A stretch of 52,419 nt of DNA from UBA2177 sp964452735 (GTDB lineage Bacteria > Patescibacteriota > Dojkabacteria > SC72): contig CAYVNA010000003.1 in NCBI GenBank assembly GCA_964452735.1, positions 1 through 52,419 on the forward strand. The letters are read 5' to 3'. This document shows, one piece after another, positions 6,361-15,877 of the stretch (the stretch's first letter is position 1; each line of letters begins with the position of its first letter). The notes under the pieces are model-generated. The model saw only the letters and a program-made list of their open reading frames with translations, was not told where the DNA came from and made no database searches. Position numbers and translations under genes: made by a program.

Positions 6361-7437
6361 ATGAAAATTATCAAAGTACTTTTACTTGTGTTTCTCTCCT
6401 TCGTCCCCTTCTCTTCCTTTGTATATTCTGCTGAGGAGGAAATGATCAAGGGAACAATTAAGGAGGTAGTGTATGACAACTGTGGTGGTATATCAGAGAT
6501 TGAGGATTTAGAATGTGTATCGTATGAAATACAACTTGTTAATGGAGATACAGTTTCAACCTCCCCTACAATGGTAAATAACCCAGGAGATGTTTTTAGG
6601 AAAGGTTCTAAAGTTTATGTCTCTAAGGGGATAGATTTCGATGGATCTAGTGATATATGGAATGTCCAAAGTTATTCCAATGAAAATGCTCTCCTAGTGT
6701 TGTCTCTAGTTTTCATCCTTCTAATATTTATCATAACTGGTTCAAAAGGTTTAAGATCTACACTCGGATTAATAATCTCTTTTCTAGTAATATATCTATT
6801 CACAATCCCTCAACTGCTAAATGGCTCAAACATTGTATTAATCTCTCTGTTTAGTATATTTTTCCTACTCTGTGCTTCTACATTCATCACATACGGATTT
6901 AATATGAAGTCATTAATAGCTTTCATCTCGACGACTATTGGTATTGGAGTAATATTCCTTTTGGGCTCTGCAGTTATATCTCTCTTGGGTATAAGTGGTT
7001 CCGGTGAAGAATCTTCTGCCATGTTGTATGAAGCAACTGGAGGCGTTTTCAACCTGTCAGACATATTCCTCCTAAGCATTGTAATTGGATCACTTGGAGT
7101 CCTGGATGATGTCACAATTGGACAGACATCTTCAATTATGGAGATGTATGGCATGAATAAGGGTTTGGATTGGAAACAAGTGTATATTAAATCGATGAAT
7201 ATTGGGAAGGACCATATATCTTCAATGGTTAATACTCTCTTTATCGCATATGCTGGTTCTAGCTTCACACTAGTTATGCTTATTTATGCAAATAACCCTG
7301 ATTGGAGAATGCTTCTTAATACAGGATTTGTTACGGAAGAAATAGTAAGGACGCTGGTGGCTAGTATCGGTCTGGTTCTTGTTGTTCCAGTAACGTCCTT
7401 CCTTGCATCAAAGATGGTCGTAAGGTTCTTAAATTGA
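6361..7437 (+). CDS. YibE/F-like integral membrane protein
   Basis: 358-aa protein of the YibE/F family (PF07907-like). A cleavable-looking signal (MKIIKVLLLVFLSFVPFSSF, cut near VYSA) leads into a short extracytoplasmic domain (about 25-110) with paired Cys residues, then a bundle of about seven membrane helices. The most family-specific stretch is SLGVLDDVTIGQTSSIMEMY followed by KDHISSMVNTLFIAYAG. Function of the family is not established; transport has been proposed. It is followed after 33 nt by an AI-2E-family permease. The stop is TGA, which shows the standard code is used here. Confidence 0.85.
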   Translation: MKIIKVLLLVFLSFVPFSSFVYSAEEEMIKGTIKEVVYDNCGGISEIEDLECVSYEIQLVNGDTVSTSPTMVNNPGDVFRKGSKVYVSKGIDFDGSSDIWNVQSYSNENALLVLSLVFILLIFIITGSKGLRSTLGLIISFLVIYLFTIPQLLNGSNIVLISLFSIFFLLCASTFITYGFNMKSLIAFISTTIGIGVIFLLGSAVISLLGISGSGEESSAMLYEATGGVFNLSDIFLLSIVIGSLGVLDDVTIGQTSSIMEMYGMNKGLDWKQVYIKSMNIGKDHISSMVNTLFIAYAGSSFTLVMLIYANNPDWRMLLNTGFVTEEIVRTLVASIGLVLVVPVTSFLASKMVVRFLN

Positions 7438-7470
7438 TATAATTAACATATAATTTGATCATAATACAAC

Positions 7471-8613
7471 ATGGGAAAGGTTTATTCTGTTAAAAATGAT
7501 GGGAATTTTAAATTAGGTAATACGAAGAAGCTAAATATTAGTGGTGAAGAGATTGTTAATAACATGAAGAGGGTTGAAATAGACTTGTCTCCAAGACTGA
7601 TACTTTTCTGTCTTCTTCTTCTAGGGTTTTTCTTCTACTCTAAACAGCTTCTCGCAATTGTCATGTTCATATTCCTAGCATTTGTTATTATGTCAACTAT
7701 GAGGCCTGTTGTTTCTTGGTTAACAGGTAGAAAGATTCCAAAAACATGGGCTGTGGGCATTGCTTATCTTGTCTTCTTTATTCTAATTCAGACAGTTCTT
7801 GTTCTAGTCTTTGTTCCTTTTGTTAACCAGTTAGCAAGTTTAGTTGCTGTGATACCAAAGTGGGTAGATGATTTGCTCTTCTACATTAAAGACATTACCT
7901 TTGCTGGATATTCAGTGGATATCAATATTGTTAGTGAGTACATTACAGATTTCATAAAGACATTCCCAACAGCAGATAATTTCAAGAATGTTGCAAATTT
8001 CCTGTCCGATATGTTTGGTACAGGTGCATTCCTTCTCACAAGTATTGTTTTCTCAATATATCTTGTTTCAGAGCATGATACTTTTGCAGATGTTCTTCTC
8101 CTTAGGATTATCTCTGATGAAAAGAGGGAAAGGGTTCGAAAACTAGTTTTTGATGTAGAGAGAAAACTTGGTAGCTGGGTTCTTGGACAGGCCTTTGTTA
8201 GTACCTTATCTGCAACATTCTGTGGTATTGTCCTATATATCCTTGGTGTCCCCTTTGCACTTTCTTTAGCAATCATAACAGGACTCCTTGGAGTTATACC
8301 TAATGTGGGAACTAGTCTTGCCGGAATAATAATGGGTCTAGTAGCTCTCCTTACAGAGGGTCCTGTTAGCGCATTAATTATTGTTAGTGCCTTTGTCTTG
8401 TATCAGCCTCTTGAGAACTCCGTAATAATACCGAAGGTAATGGGTGATGCTGTAGGTTTGAAACCTGTTGTTGTTTTGTTAGGTGTTATGATCTTCCTCA
8501 TAATGTTTGGAGTCGGTGGTGGTTTCGTCGCTGTCCCAATAATGGTCATAATGAAAATAATGTATGAATTCTATATAGACTTGCAAAAACTTAAGGCTAA
8601 AGGTATTGTTTAG
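7471..8613 (+). CDS. AI-2E family transporter (PF01594)
   Basis: 380-aa polytopic protein with the AI-2E/YdiK/PerM architecture: a cytoplasmic N-terminal extension of about 45 residues, a first pair of helices (LILFCLLLLGFFFYSKQLL, LAIVMFIFLAFVIM), a soluble segment, then the conserved C-terminal helices. The diagnostic region is GLLGVIPNVGTSLAGIIMG ... YQPLENSVIIPKVMG, equivalent to the family's P-x-x-G and E-N-x-x-x-P-x-x-x-G motifs. Members have been linked to autoinducer or ion export, so the substrate is unknown. CATAAT (7460-7465) sits 5 nt before the ATG and TATAAT (7449-7454) a little further upstream. Confidence 0.9.
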   Translation: MGKVYSVKNDGNFKLGNTKKLNISGEEIVNNMKRVEIDLSPRLILFCLLLLGFFFYSKQLLAIVMFIFLAFVIMSTMRPVVSWLTGRKIPKTWAVGIAYLVFFILIQTVLVLVFVPFVNQLASLVAVIPKWVDDLLFYIKDITFAGYSVDINIVSEYITDFIKTFPTADNFKNVANFLSDMFGTGAFLLTSIVFSIYLVSEHDTFADVLLLRIISDEKRERVRKLVFDVERKLGSWVLGQAFVSTLSATFCGIVLYILGVPFALSLAIITGLLGVIPNVGTSLAGIIMGLVALLTEGPVSALIIVSAFVLYQPLENSVIIPKVMGDAVGLKPVVVLLGVMIFLIMFGVGGGFVAVPIMVIMKIMYEFYIDLQKLKAKGIV

Positions 8614-8648
8614 TATATACATCTAAATTTTTGACTGCCCTGTTCAAG

Positions 8649-11198
8649 ATGGATAGTAGTGGAATGAAAAAGAATTCTGTTTTCTTTTTTGAAGATTATT
8701 CTTCGAAAGATCTTAACGAGCTAAAGGTTGGGAGAAAGGGTCTTAGCCTTTTCAACTTAAAGGATATGGACGTACCAGTTCCAGAGTTCTTTGTTATTTC
8801 CAGTAGTGTATTTGCCAATTTTTGTTTCCCAACACTAGATACTTCTCAAAAGAAGCTTTTGAACAAGGGAAGGAATCCGGAAGCAGAAGAAATAGCCAAT
8901 ATTTTCTCAAAATCAGATTTTGAGAAAGAAGTAGATGAAGAAATCCTTAGTGCATATACTAGACTATCTGGCTTCACAGATGCTTGGGTCTCGGTTAGGT
9001 CCTCTGTTGTATTTCCAGAAAGGCCAGAAGTTTCTTTCAGCGGGATATTCTCAACGGAATTAAATGTGAGGAAGTTTGATGAATTAAAAATAGCTATCAA
9101 AAGAACATACTCCTCCCTTTTCACAGATGATGTTGTTGCATATGCTTCTAGAATGGGTATTGATTTGGCGGATGTTAAACTTGCTGTGGTCGTGCAGAAG
9201 ATGGTCCAGTCAGAGGTCTCTGGGGTTGTCTTTACTGTTGACCCCATAACGCAGGATAATAGTAAGCTGAGCATTGAAGCAGTATATGGATTAGGTGATG
9301 TAATATCTTTAGGTGAGTTAACTCCTGATTCATATCTTCTAAACAAGAAAGATTTAAGTATTGTTGAAAAACACATTGCACCTCAAGAGTGGATGAAAGT
9401 GAGAACAATGAAAGCTGGCTCTAGAGGTAGTAATGTTGAGAAGATAAAGATATCTTCTAGTTGGAGTCATAGGCAGAAACTTTTTGATAATGATATGCAG
9501 GAAGTTGCTAAGATAGCTTTAATAGTTGAAAACAAGTCTAGACAGATTCAGAATTTAGAGTGGGTTCTCTCTGGAGGAAGGTTTTGGATTCTTCAAAATA
9601 AGCCGTTGTATGACAATGTTTCTAGGGAAAGAGTTGTGACAATGTCCTCCGATATATGTAGGAAGAACCTTCGTGATCTCATTATTGGTTTTGTTGAGAA
9701 GTACAGAGGTGAAAGCATGATAGTTTCCCAAGCAATGTCTGATGCAAAGAAGATGATGAGAAGAGCTGCTAATAGTGATTCTGTGGAGTTAGAGAAACTC
9801 ATAATTGCAGCGAAGACAGAGTCAGTTAAAGAGAAAGACTCTGTTACAACAAATGATTTTGTTGTTTCTGGTATAGGGGCTAGTTTTGGTATTACAACAG
9901 GAAAAATTACGGTTGTTGACACTCCTCTAGAGAAAACCTTTTCTAAGAAAGACATCCTGCTAATAAAGAAATACTCTTCAGAAATGGAATCTATGATCAT
10001 ATCCTCAGGTGGTGTCATTATGGATTCTGGTGGTATAACAAGCGATACAGCAATATTGTGTAGAGAGATAGGAATCCCAGCTGTCGTTGGTACGGGGAAT
10101 GCTTCTGAAGTGCTAAAGACAGGAGATTGGGTAAAGATAGATGGGAATTCCGGTACAATCTATTATGCAGAAAAAGATCTTTCAAAAGAAGAAGTACATC
10201 CTGTGGTAAGTGCATACAGCGAGGGAGATGTAGTTGGTGTTGATCTATTATCTCCAGAAGAAGAACCAAAAGAGAACAAGACGGAGAAGAAAGACATCCT
10301 ATTGCCAAAGAAGGATAATACACTCCCTCCTTCTGCTACGAAAGTTTTCTCGCTAATAGATGGTACTCCGAAAGAAATGTTTGATAATATTGGTAATGCT
10401 CATGGCATTGTATTCTTAGATATAGATAAAATCCTCATAGATGATGGAAAGCATCTATTAGCATATGTGGAGGATAAAGAATTTGTTGACTACTCAAAGA
10501 AGGTAACTGATAAAATAATCGAATACGTAGATCTAGCATGTGGAGATGAAGTAGTGATTTCTCTGGGATCAAGTAAGGTCGGAGAGTTTAGGAAGTTGAG
10601 AAGAGGAAAGGATTTTGAGAATGAATCTATTCCTGATGATATATATGGTGCCTCCCACTATGTCAACAATCCCCAGCTCTTGAAGAGAGTTGCTAAGATA
10701 ATCAAAAGAGTTAGGAATATATATAAGAAAAGGAATGTATCTGTTGGACTACACTCTCCCATGAATGGTGATAATATGAAGGAATTCAAGAAACAGTTAT
10801 CAGGTGAAGGTTTGAAAAGAACTTCCACGTTTAAAATCTATGCCATCATAGATAATCCAGCTGAAGTTATTCTTGCAGATGAGATAATCTCTACAAAAAT
10901 AGATGGCCTCATCCTCAATATGCCCAGAATAGCAAGACAGATGCAAGGATTGAAAATGGATGACTCTAGTGCCAAGTATGATCTAACAAGAAATAGTGTT
11001 TTCAAAGTCATTGATAATATATTGGATATTGCAAAAGGGAAAGCTGATAAAATAATTGTAGTTATTGAGAATAGCAAACCACTACTAAGATACTGTGTAC
11101 AAGCTGGGGTATATGGTGTATCTGTTTCCTCTCAAGATATAATGGAAGCTAGAAGGACTGTCTCTGAAGAGGAAAGCAAAATCATTTTAGGCAAGTAA
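8649..11198 (+). CDS. PEP-synthase-like protein with degenerate active sites
   Basis: 849-aa protein with the three-part layout of phosphoenolpyruvate synthase. The N-terminal ATP-binding domain is recognisable (GRKGLSLFNLKDMDVPVP; VRSS at about 116; SGVVFTVDP at about 191; LQNKP at about 315, where the family has LQxRP). The phosphohistidine domain is at about 405-505, but its motif reads GGITSDTAILCRE, with D466 where the catalytic His should be (GGxTSHAA). The C-terminal barrel (about 565-849) is weakly conserved: the substrate-site Glu/Asn-Asp region reads LILNMPRIARQM, and the CGE motif with the catalytic Cys is missing. It is probably not a working PEP synthase; it may be an ATP-binding or regulatory relative. 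I chose ATG 8649; a TTG lies 18 nt upstream and another ATG at 8664. Confidence 0.8.
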   Translation: MDSSGMKKNSVFFFEDYSSKDLNELKVGRKGLSLFNLKDMDVPVPEFFVISSSVFANFCFPTLDTSQKKLLNKGRNPEAEEIANIFSKSDFEKEVDEEILSAYTRLSGFTDAWVSVRSSVVFPERPEVSFSGIFSTELNVRKFDELKIAIKRTYSSLFTDDVVAYASRMGIDLADVKLAVVVQKMVQSEVSGVVFTVDPITQDNSKLSIEAVYGLGDVISLGELTPDSYLLNKKDLSIVEKHIAPQEWMKVRTMKAGSRGSNVEKIKISSSWSHRQKLFDNDMQEVAKIALIVENKSRQIQNLEWVLSGGRFWILQNKPLYDNVSRERVVTMSSDICRKNLRDLIIGFVEKYRGESMIVSQAMSDAKKMMRRAANSDSVELEKLIIAAKTESVKEKDSVTTNDFVVSGIGASFGITTGKITVVDTPLEKTFSKKDILLIKKYSSEMESMIISSGGVIMDSGGITSDTAILCREIGIPAVVGTGNASEVLKTGDWVKIDGNSGTIYYAEKDLSKEEVHPVVSAYSEGDVVGVDLLSPEEEPKENKTEKKDILLPKKDNTLPPSATKVFSLIDGTPKEMFDNIGNAHGIVFLDIDKILIDDGKHLLAYVEDKEFVDYSKKVTDKIIEYVDLACGDEVVISLGSSKVGEFRKLRRGKDFENESIPDDIYGASHYVNNPQLLKRVAKIIKRVRNIYKKRNVSVGLHSPMNGDNMKEFKKQLSGEGLKRTSTFKIYAIIDNPAEVILADEIISTKIDGLILNMPRIARQMQGLKMDDSSAKYDLTRNSVFKVIDNILDIAKGKADKIIVVIENSKPLLRYCVQAGVYGVSVSSQDIMEARRTVSEEESKIILGK

Positions 11199-11223
11199 CC
11201 TGTAGTATAACAATAATATTTCA

Positions 11224-11232
11224 TGTTATACT
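11224..11232 (+). promoter_or_regulatory. Promoter of mutS
   Basis: TGT followed by TATACT (11227-11232), 6 nt before the ATG at 11239. Confidence 0.6.
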
Positions 11233-11238
11233 TTCCCA

Positions 11239-13836
11239 ATGAATGATACCCCTATGATGAAACAATATCTGGGTTTCAAAAAACAGTACCCAGGAAAAAT
11301 AGTCCTATTTAGAATGGGAGACTTCTTTGAGACCTTTGGAGACGATGCTAAGACAACATCCAAGGTATTAAACATTACACTAACGAGGAGAGATAAGAAA
11401 AGTAACCCTACTCCATTGGCAGGATTCCCACATAAAGCGATAGAACAGTATCTACCTAAATTAGTAGAAGCTGGCTATTGTGTTGTAATAGTTGATCAGC
11501 TAGAAGATCCTAAACTAGCAAAAGGTATTGTAAAGAGGGGAGTAACGAGAATAGTAACTCCAGGAACATTAGATGGAGAGCAGGCAGATTCTACAAAGGA
11601 CTCCTATCTAGCAGCCATATACGTAGAGAAAAAGATAGTATCTATATCACTCTGTGATATATCCACAGGAAAGTTTCTTCTCCTAAATACCCCATATACT
11701 GAGAATTTCTTAGAAACCATAATCTCTTCATATGAACCCATGGAAGTTCTTCTTCTAGAAGATGAGAAGAATGTTCTTGTTAGAGATCTACCTGTCCAGA
11801 TATTGGAAAAATCACTCAAGAATAATGATTATGCAGAAAAAATAGTAACAGATTTCTATAGAATAAAAAGTCCGAATGCTTTAGATATTGAAAAAGAATC
11901 TCCTGATCTCATATCTGTTGGAATGATACTCAAGTATATCGAAGATACCCAGATGATGGATCCTAAACATATCTCCAAACCAATGAGAATAAATATTAAG
12001 AGGAGAATGACACTTGATCGTTCGACCATTAGGAATCTAGAACTAGTAAGAGGATCATATACAGGAGAGGTTGAAGATTCCCTTTTTAGTATCATAGATC
12101 GAACTTCAACTAGAATGGGACGTAGATTACTCTACTCTTGGGTACTAAATCCTCTAATTGAGAAAAATGAAATAGATTCTCGTTTAGATTTTGTAGAGAT
12201 GATGTTTAAGGATGATGGGAAGTTATATGAAATAAGGAAGGAACTTGAAAATATTAGTGATATTGACAGAATCCTTGGGAAAATAGGTTTAAACAGAGTC
12301 TCTGCAAGGGATCTGAAAGCTCTTGAAATATCCCTTACCTCCTCACTTCTCATTCTTGAGAAATTAGGTGGAAACTTTAAGAAGGATCTTGATACTAAAC
12401 CAATAACTGAGGTCGTATCAACAATCCAAAAAACCATAAATGATGATCCTCCCCTCTCTGTAACAGAGGGTGGAATTATTAAAGCTGGTCTAAATTCGGA
12501 GATTGATAAACTAAGAGATATCTCTGGTACGGGCAAATCCTGGATTAAGGAGTTTGAAGAAAGTGAGAAGAAGAAAACAGGTATACAGAATCTCAAAGTT
12601 AGATTCAATAAAGTTTTTGGATATTATATAGAAATTACAAAGAGCAATCAGGACAAAGTCCCAGAGCGATATATCCGAAAACAAACGTTAGTAAATTGTG
12701 AAAGATATATAACGGAAGAACTGAAGGAGAAGGAAGATTTAATTTTAAATTCTCAGGATAGGCTCTATTCATTAGAATATCATTTATTCGATGAATTCCG
12801 ACAATCCCTTACGAGATATATCTCGGATATGTCAATTCTTTCTAACACAATATCCAATATTGATGTCTTGTGTGGATTTGCATATCTGGCTATAGAGAAT
12901 AAATATACTAGACCAAAACTATATGACATGGGAGAAAAAGATGGACTGATTGAGATTAAAGGAGGGAGGCATCCCATTGTAGAGAGTCTGGTAGAGGAAG
13001 ACTTTATCTCCAATGATACCCTAATGAATATGAAGGACTCCAATATATCCATATTGACGGGTCCGAACATGTCTGGGAAATCTACATATATTAGACAGGT
13101 AGCAACTATAGTTCTCTTAGCACAAATAGGTTCTTTTGTACCTGCTAAGGAAGCAGTTATTTCCATAACAGATAGAATCTTCACCAGAGTTGGAGCCTCA
13201 GATGATCTTTCTAGAGGGAGAAGTACCTTCATGGTCGAAATGGACGAGACTGCAAATATCGTGAATAATGCAACCAAGTTTAGTCTCGTTATCCTTGACG
13301 AGATTGGAAGAGGTACTAGTACATATGATGGTGTTAGTATTGCTTGGGCTCTCTCGGAGTATTTGATAAAAGATATAAAGGCAAGAACACTATTCGCTAC
13401 CCATTATCATGAATTACTCAAGTTAGCTGAAAAATATCCCGAGAAGGTTAAGAATCTAAATGTATTGGTAGAGGAAGATCTTGAGAAAGGTACAGTTACC
13501 TTTTTAAGAAAGATAATCTCAGGTGGAACAGATAGAAGTTATGGAATATATGTAGCGAAGATGGCAGGGCTACCAGAAAAGGTAATAACTAGGGCAAATG
13601 AAATACTCGAAGGATTCGAACAGAGATATATGTTCAACGATGAAGAGAATGTAATACCTGATTTAGGATCTAGACTAAAAGATCAGAAAGTAGAGAAAAC
13701 AAACAATGGATTTCAATATCCTCTATTCTCAGCAAAGGAATCAGAGATAGAAAGGGAGATTCAGAATCTTGATATTGATAACCTTACCCCCATTGAAGCA
13801 CTGAACAAGATATCTGCATGGAAGAAAAGAATCTAA
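11239..13836 (+). CDS. mutS: DNA mismatch repair protein MutS
   Basis: Full-length MutS1, 865 aa. The N-terminal mismatch-reading domain has RMGDFFETFGDDAK, keeping the Phe-x-Glu pair that wedges into mismatches. The ATPase is complete: Walker A GPNMSGKST (about 608-616), the STFMVEMDETANI loop, Walker B VILDEIGRGTSTYDG, and TLFATHYHEL. It recognises mismatches and hands over to MutL; no mutL is present in this window. The C-terminal tail is short after the ATPase and dimerisation helices. Its stop overlaps the convergent response-regulator-like gene by 4 nt. Own promoter 6 nt before the ATG. Confidence 0.97.
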   Translation: MNDTPMMKQYLGFKKQYPGKIVLFRMGDFFETFGDDAKTTSKVLNITLTRRDKKSNPTPLAGFPHKAIEQYLPKLVEAGYCVVIVDQLEDPKLAKGIVKRGVTRIVTPGTLDGEQADSTKDSYLAAIYVEKKIVSISLCDISTGKFLLLNTPYTENFLETIISSYEPMEVLLLEDEKNVLVRDLPVQILEKSLKNNDYAEKIVTDFYRIKSPNALDIEKESPDLISVGMILKYIEDTQMMDPKHISKPMRINIKRRMTLDRSTIRNLELVRGSYTGEVEDSLFSIIDRTSTRMGRRLLYSWVLNPLIEKNEIDSRLDFVEMMFKDDGKLYEIRKELENISDIDRILGKIGLNRVSARDLKALEISLTSSLLILEKLGGNFKKDLDTKPITEVVSTIQKTINDDPPLSVTEGGIIKAGLNSEIDKLRDISGTGKSWIKEFEESEKKKTGIQNLKVRFNKVFGYYIEITKSNQDKVPERYIRKQTLVNCERYITEELKEKEDLILNSQDRLYSLEYHLFDEFRQSLTRYISDMSILSNTISNIDVLCGFAYLAIENKYTRPKLYDMGEKDGLIEIKGGRHPIVESLVEEDFISNDTLMNMKDSNISILTGPNMSGKSTYIRQVATIVLLAQIGSFVPAKEAVISITDRIFTRVGASDDLSRGRSTFMVEMDETANIVNNATKFSLVILDEIGRGTSTYDGVSIAWALSEYLIKDIKARTLFATHYHELLKLAEKYPEKVKNLNVLVEEDLEKGTVTFLRKIISGGTDRSYGIYVAKMAGLPEKVITRANEILEGFEQRYMFNDEENVIPDLGSRLKDQKVEKTNNGFQYPLFSAKESEIEREIQNLDIDNLTPIEALNKISAWKKRI

Positions 13837-14477
13837 ATAGATATATAGTATCCTTTTCCATACTTTGACTTTATTATATTCAACCCTGACACATCTCTAA
13901 ACTTCTTTCTTATTCTGCATATAAGAACTCTTAGATAAGTAGTATCCTTTTTAGTATCTAGGACTTGTAGGATTTCTTCTCTCTCTACTATACGATCTGA
14001 ATCAAGGAGGATACATAATATATTTATCTCTTTCTTAGTCATATAAATCTTTGATCCTTTATAGTGCACTATCCCCCTATTGTTCTCAATTTGAATGCCA
14101 TGATAGTTTATATCTCTTAGTAATGTCTTTCTATGGAAGCAATTTCCTATCGTATAGATCAATAAATTATCAGAAAATGGTTCTTCCAAAATATAGTTGG
14201 CGATTTCTCTAAATGCCCGATATCTTTCTTCGTAGATAGAAGAGTCACCTATTAAGAGTATTCCGGTATTGGGGTTTTGTATTTTATACTCCTCTATATT
14301 TAAAAGTATGTATTTATAATGAAGATCTGGAGTTATGTGGATGATTACTATCTCGTACAATCCGTTTATCTTTCTAAAGAAGAGCCTAACATCTAGGTTG
14401 GGGATTTCTCGAAGCTTCTCTAATAGTATGTAATTACTATTTATTAAGATACACTGATGAGTAATAGGTGTTTCCAT
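13833..14477 (-). CDS. Atypical response-regulator-like protein with OmpR-type winged helix
   Basis: 214 aa. Residues about 125-214 form an OmpR/PhoB-type DNA-binding domain: an initial beta sheet, YMTKKEINILCILLDS, REEILQVLD, the recognition helix TTYLRVLICRIRKKF, and the wing IIKSKYGKGYYI. The N-terminal half has the size and strand pattern of a receiver domain, but the strand that should end in the phospho-acceptor Asp reads YEIVIIHITP (41-50), and the usual acidic pair near the N-terminus is absent. It therefore looks like a phosphorylation-independent regulator. No histidine kinase is nearby. It is a single gene with its own -10 box and overlaps mutS tail to tail. Confidence 0.75.
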   Translation of the reverse strand: METPITHQCILINSNYILLEKLREIPNLDVRLFFRKINGLYEIVIIHITPDLHYKYILLNIEEYKIQNPNTGILLIGDSSIYEERYRAFREIANYILEEPFSDNLLIYTIGNCFHRKTLLRDINYHGIQIENNRGIVHYKGSKIYMTKKEINILCILLDSDRIVEREEILQVLDTKKDTTYLRVLICRIRKKFRDVSGLNIIKSKYGKGYYISI

Positions 14478-14482
14478 TAAGC

Positions 14483-14488
14483 ATAATA
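14483..14488 (-). promoter_or_regulatory. -10 box of response-regulator-like gene
   Basis: Minus-strand TATTAT, 5 nt before the ATG at 14477. No extended TG. Confidence 0.45.
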
Positions 14489-14513
14489 TTACGCTTCCAT
14501 CTTTACAGAAAAG

Positions 14514-15806
14514 TTACTGTATCTTCTCTAATACTTCCTCTAGAGAAAGTTTCTCTTGGGAAGAGTCAAGCATGTTTTTCAGTAATACCTTATTCTCCTT
14601 TAGCTCATCCTCTCCAATGATGATTACCCACGGTATATTTGCTTTACTTGCAAATTGAAGTTGCTTTGAAAGTTTGCTAGGTGATAACTGCATGATTGTT
14701 TCAATACTGTTCTCTCTTAAGAACTGTGTTGTCTTGCTAGACTCCTTGTATAAAGAAGTATCCATCATTGTAACAAAAACCTTTGGACCAGATTCGAAAG
14801 TTGGAAGTAGATCATATGTTCTAAGAAAATCTATCATTATTTGATCTCCCCAACCCAAGCCTACTCCAGAGATAGGTTCTGTTCCAAATATCTCTAGTAA
14901 GCTATCATATCTTCCTCCTCCAAGTATCGCCCTAGGATTTTCCTTACTCCCTATGTCATACATTTCAAATACTATCCCTGTGTAATAAAGGAAACCTCTT
15001 ACTATGTAAGGACAAAACTTGATACTTTCCTTATCATCTTCATCCAAAGAATCAAATATCTCTACTAGTTGTTTCGCACCTTTGGACTCAAGGGATAATG
15101 ATCTTAGTTTTTCAATATCCCAGTTTAAATAATCAATTATTGTATCTATTTGGCCATCCTCCAAGCCTAAGTCCTTTAAGTAATTTGGGAAATCATCTTT
15201 GCAAACCTTCAAATAGTTATCTATTGCTTTCGCAACTATGCCTTTCTCCTCCTCACCTAAACCTAGAAGGTTGTCTAAAACATAGTCAAGAAGATATCTG
15301 TTACTAATTCTTAATTCAAACTTATCTTTTGGTACTCCAAATTCTCTCATCACTGCTATTGTATATTGAAGGATCTCAATATCAGCAGTTATTTCCTCTA
15401 CTCCAAAGATGTCTATATTTAATTGGAAGAATTCTCGAGATCTACCCCTCTGAGGTTTCTCATATCTGTAGTATTTGCTAATATTGAACCATCTGATAGG
15501 AGTAACAAGCTCATTCCTTTTTGCTGCAATCATTCTTGCTAATGAAGGAGTCATTTCGGGTCTAAGAGCAACCTCTCTTCCTCCCTTATCTATGAAATTA
15601 TACAATTGAGTATTAGCAATCTCATCTCCAGATTTAACTCTATATATATTTGCGTCCTCAAGCATAGGGGTATCGTACTCCTCATATCCAAAAAGCTTTG
15701 CTACTCTGCTCCATGTCTCAAAGACATAGTTTCGTACTAGCATATCTTTAGGATATGTGTCAGAAGTCCCTTTATATGGTTGTGTAGATAGGGTTGTTTT
15801 ATTCAT
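14514..15806 (-). CDS. hisS: Histidyl-tRNA synthetase
   Basis: 430-aa class II synthetase of normal length. N-terminal YKGTSDTYPKDM, motif 2 RWFNISKYYRYEKPQRGR, the substrate loop REFFQLNIDIFG, the HisRS-specific YYTGIVFEMYD and GGGRYDSLL, and motif 3 SGVGLGWGDQIM are all present, as is ALRPEMTPSLARM. The C-terminal anticodon-binding domain begins near GPKVFVTMMDT. It charges tRNA-His in the cytoplasm. The start is fixed by TGATATAAT 5 nt before the ATG. It is transcribed divergently from the class A PBP gene across a 71-bp gap. Confidence 0.97.
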   Translation of the reverse strand: MNKTTLSTQPYKGTSDTYPKDMLVRNYVFETWSRVAKLFGYEEYDTPMLEDANIYRVKSGDEIANTQLYNFIDKGGREVALRPEMTPSLARMIAAKRNELVTPIRWFNISKYYRYEKPQRGRSREFFQLNIDIFGVEEITADIEILQYTIAVMREFGVPKDKFELRISNRYLLDYVLDNLLGLGEEEKGIVAKAIDNYLKVCKDDFPNYLKDLGLEDGQIDTIIDYLNWDIEKLRSLSLESKGAKQLVEIFDSLDEDDKESIKFCPYIVRGFLYYTGIVFEMYDIGSKENPRAILGGGRYDSLLEIFGTEPISGVGLGWGDQIMIDFLRTYDLLPTFESGPKVFVTMMDTSLYKESSKTTQFLRENSIETIMQLSPSKLSKQLQFASKANIPWVIIIGEDELKENKVLLKNMLDSSQEKLSLEEVLEKIQ

Positions 15807-15811
15807 GACAA

Positions 15812-15820
15812 ATTATATCA
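15812..15820 (-). promoter_or_regulatory. Extended -10 promoter of hisS
   Basis: Minus-strand TGATATAAT (TATAAT at 15812-15817), spacer TTGTC, ATG at 15806. Same motif as the YecM-like and UDG-like promoters. Confidence 0.75.
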
Positions 15821-15865
15821 TAGATAGGGAGTATCATCTGGGTTGAATTAGAAAAATAAATAATA

Positions 15866-15871
15866 TATATT
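15866..15871 (+). promoter_or_regulatory. -10 box of class A PBP gene
   Basis: TATATT followed by CTTATT and the ATG at 15878 (6-nt spacer). Confidence 0.5.
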
Positions 15872-15877
15872 CTTATT

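Noticed and set aside
7430..7440. UGA recoding to glycine, as in some CPR lineages
   Set aside because: TGA terminates several genes with intact neighbours (for example the YibE/F-like gene, recG and ftsW), and proteins read through normally with TGG for Trp.
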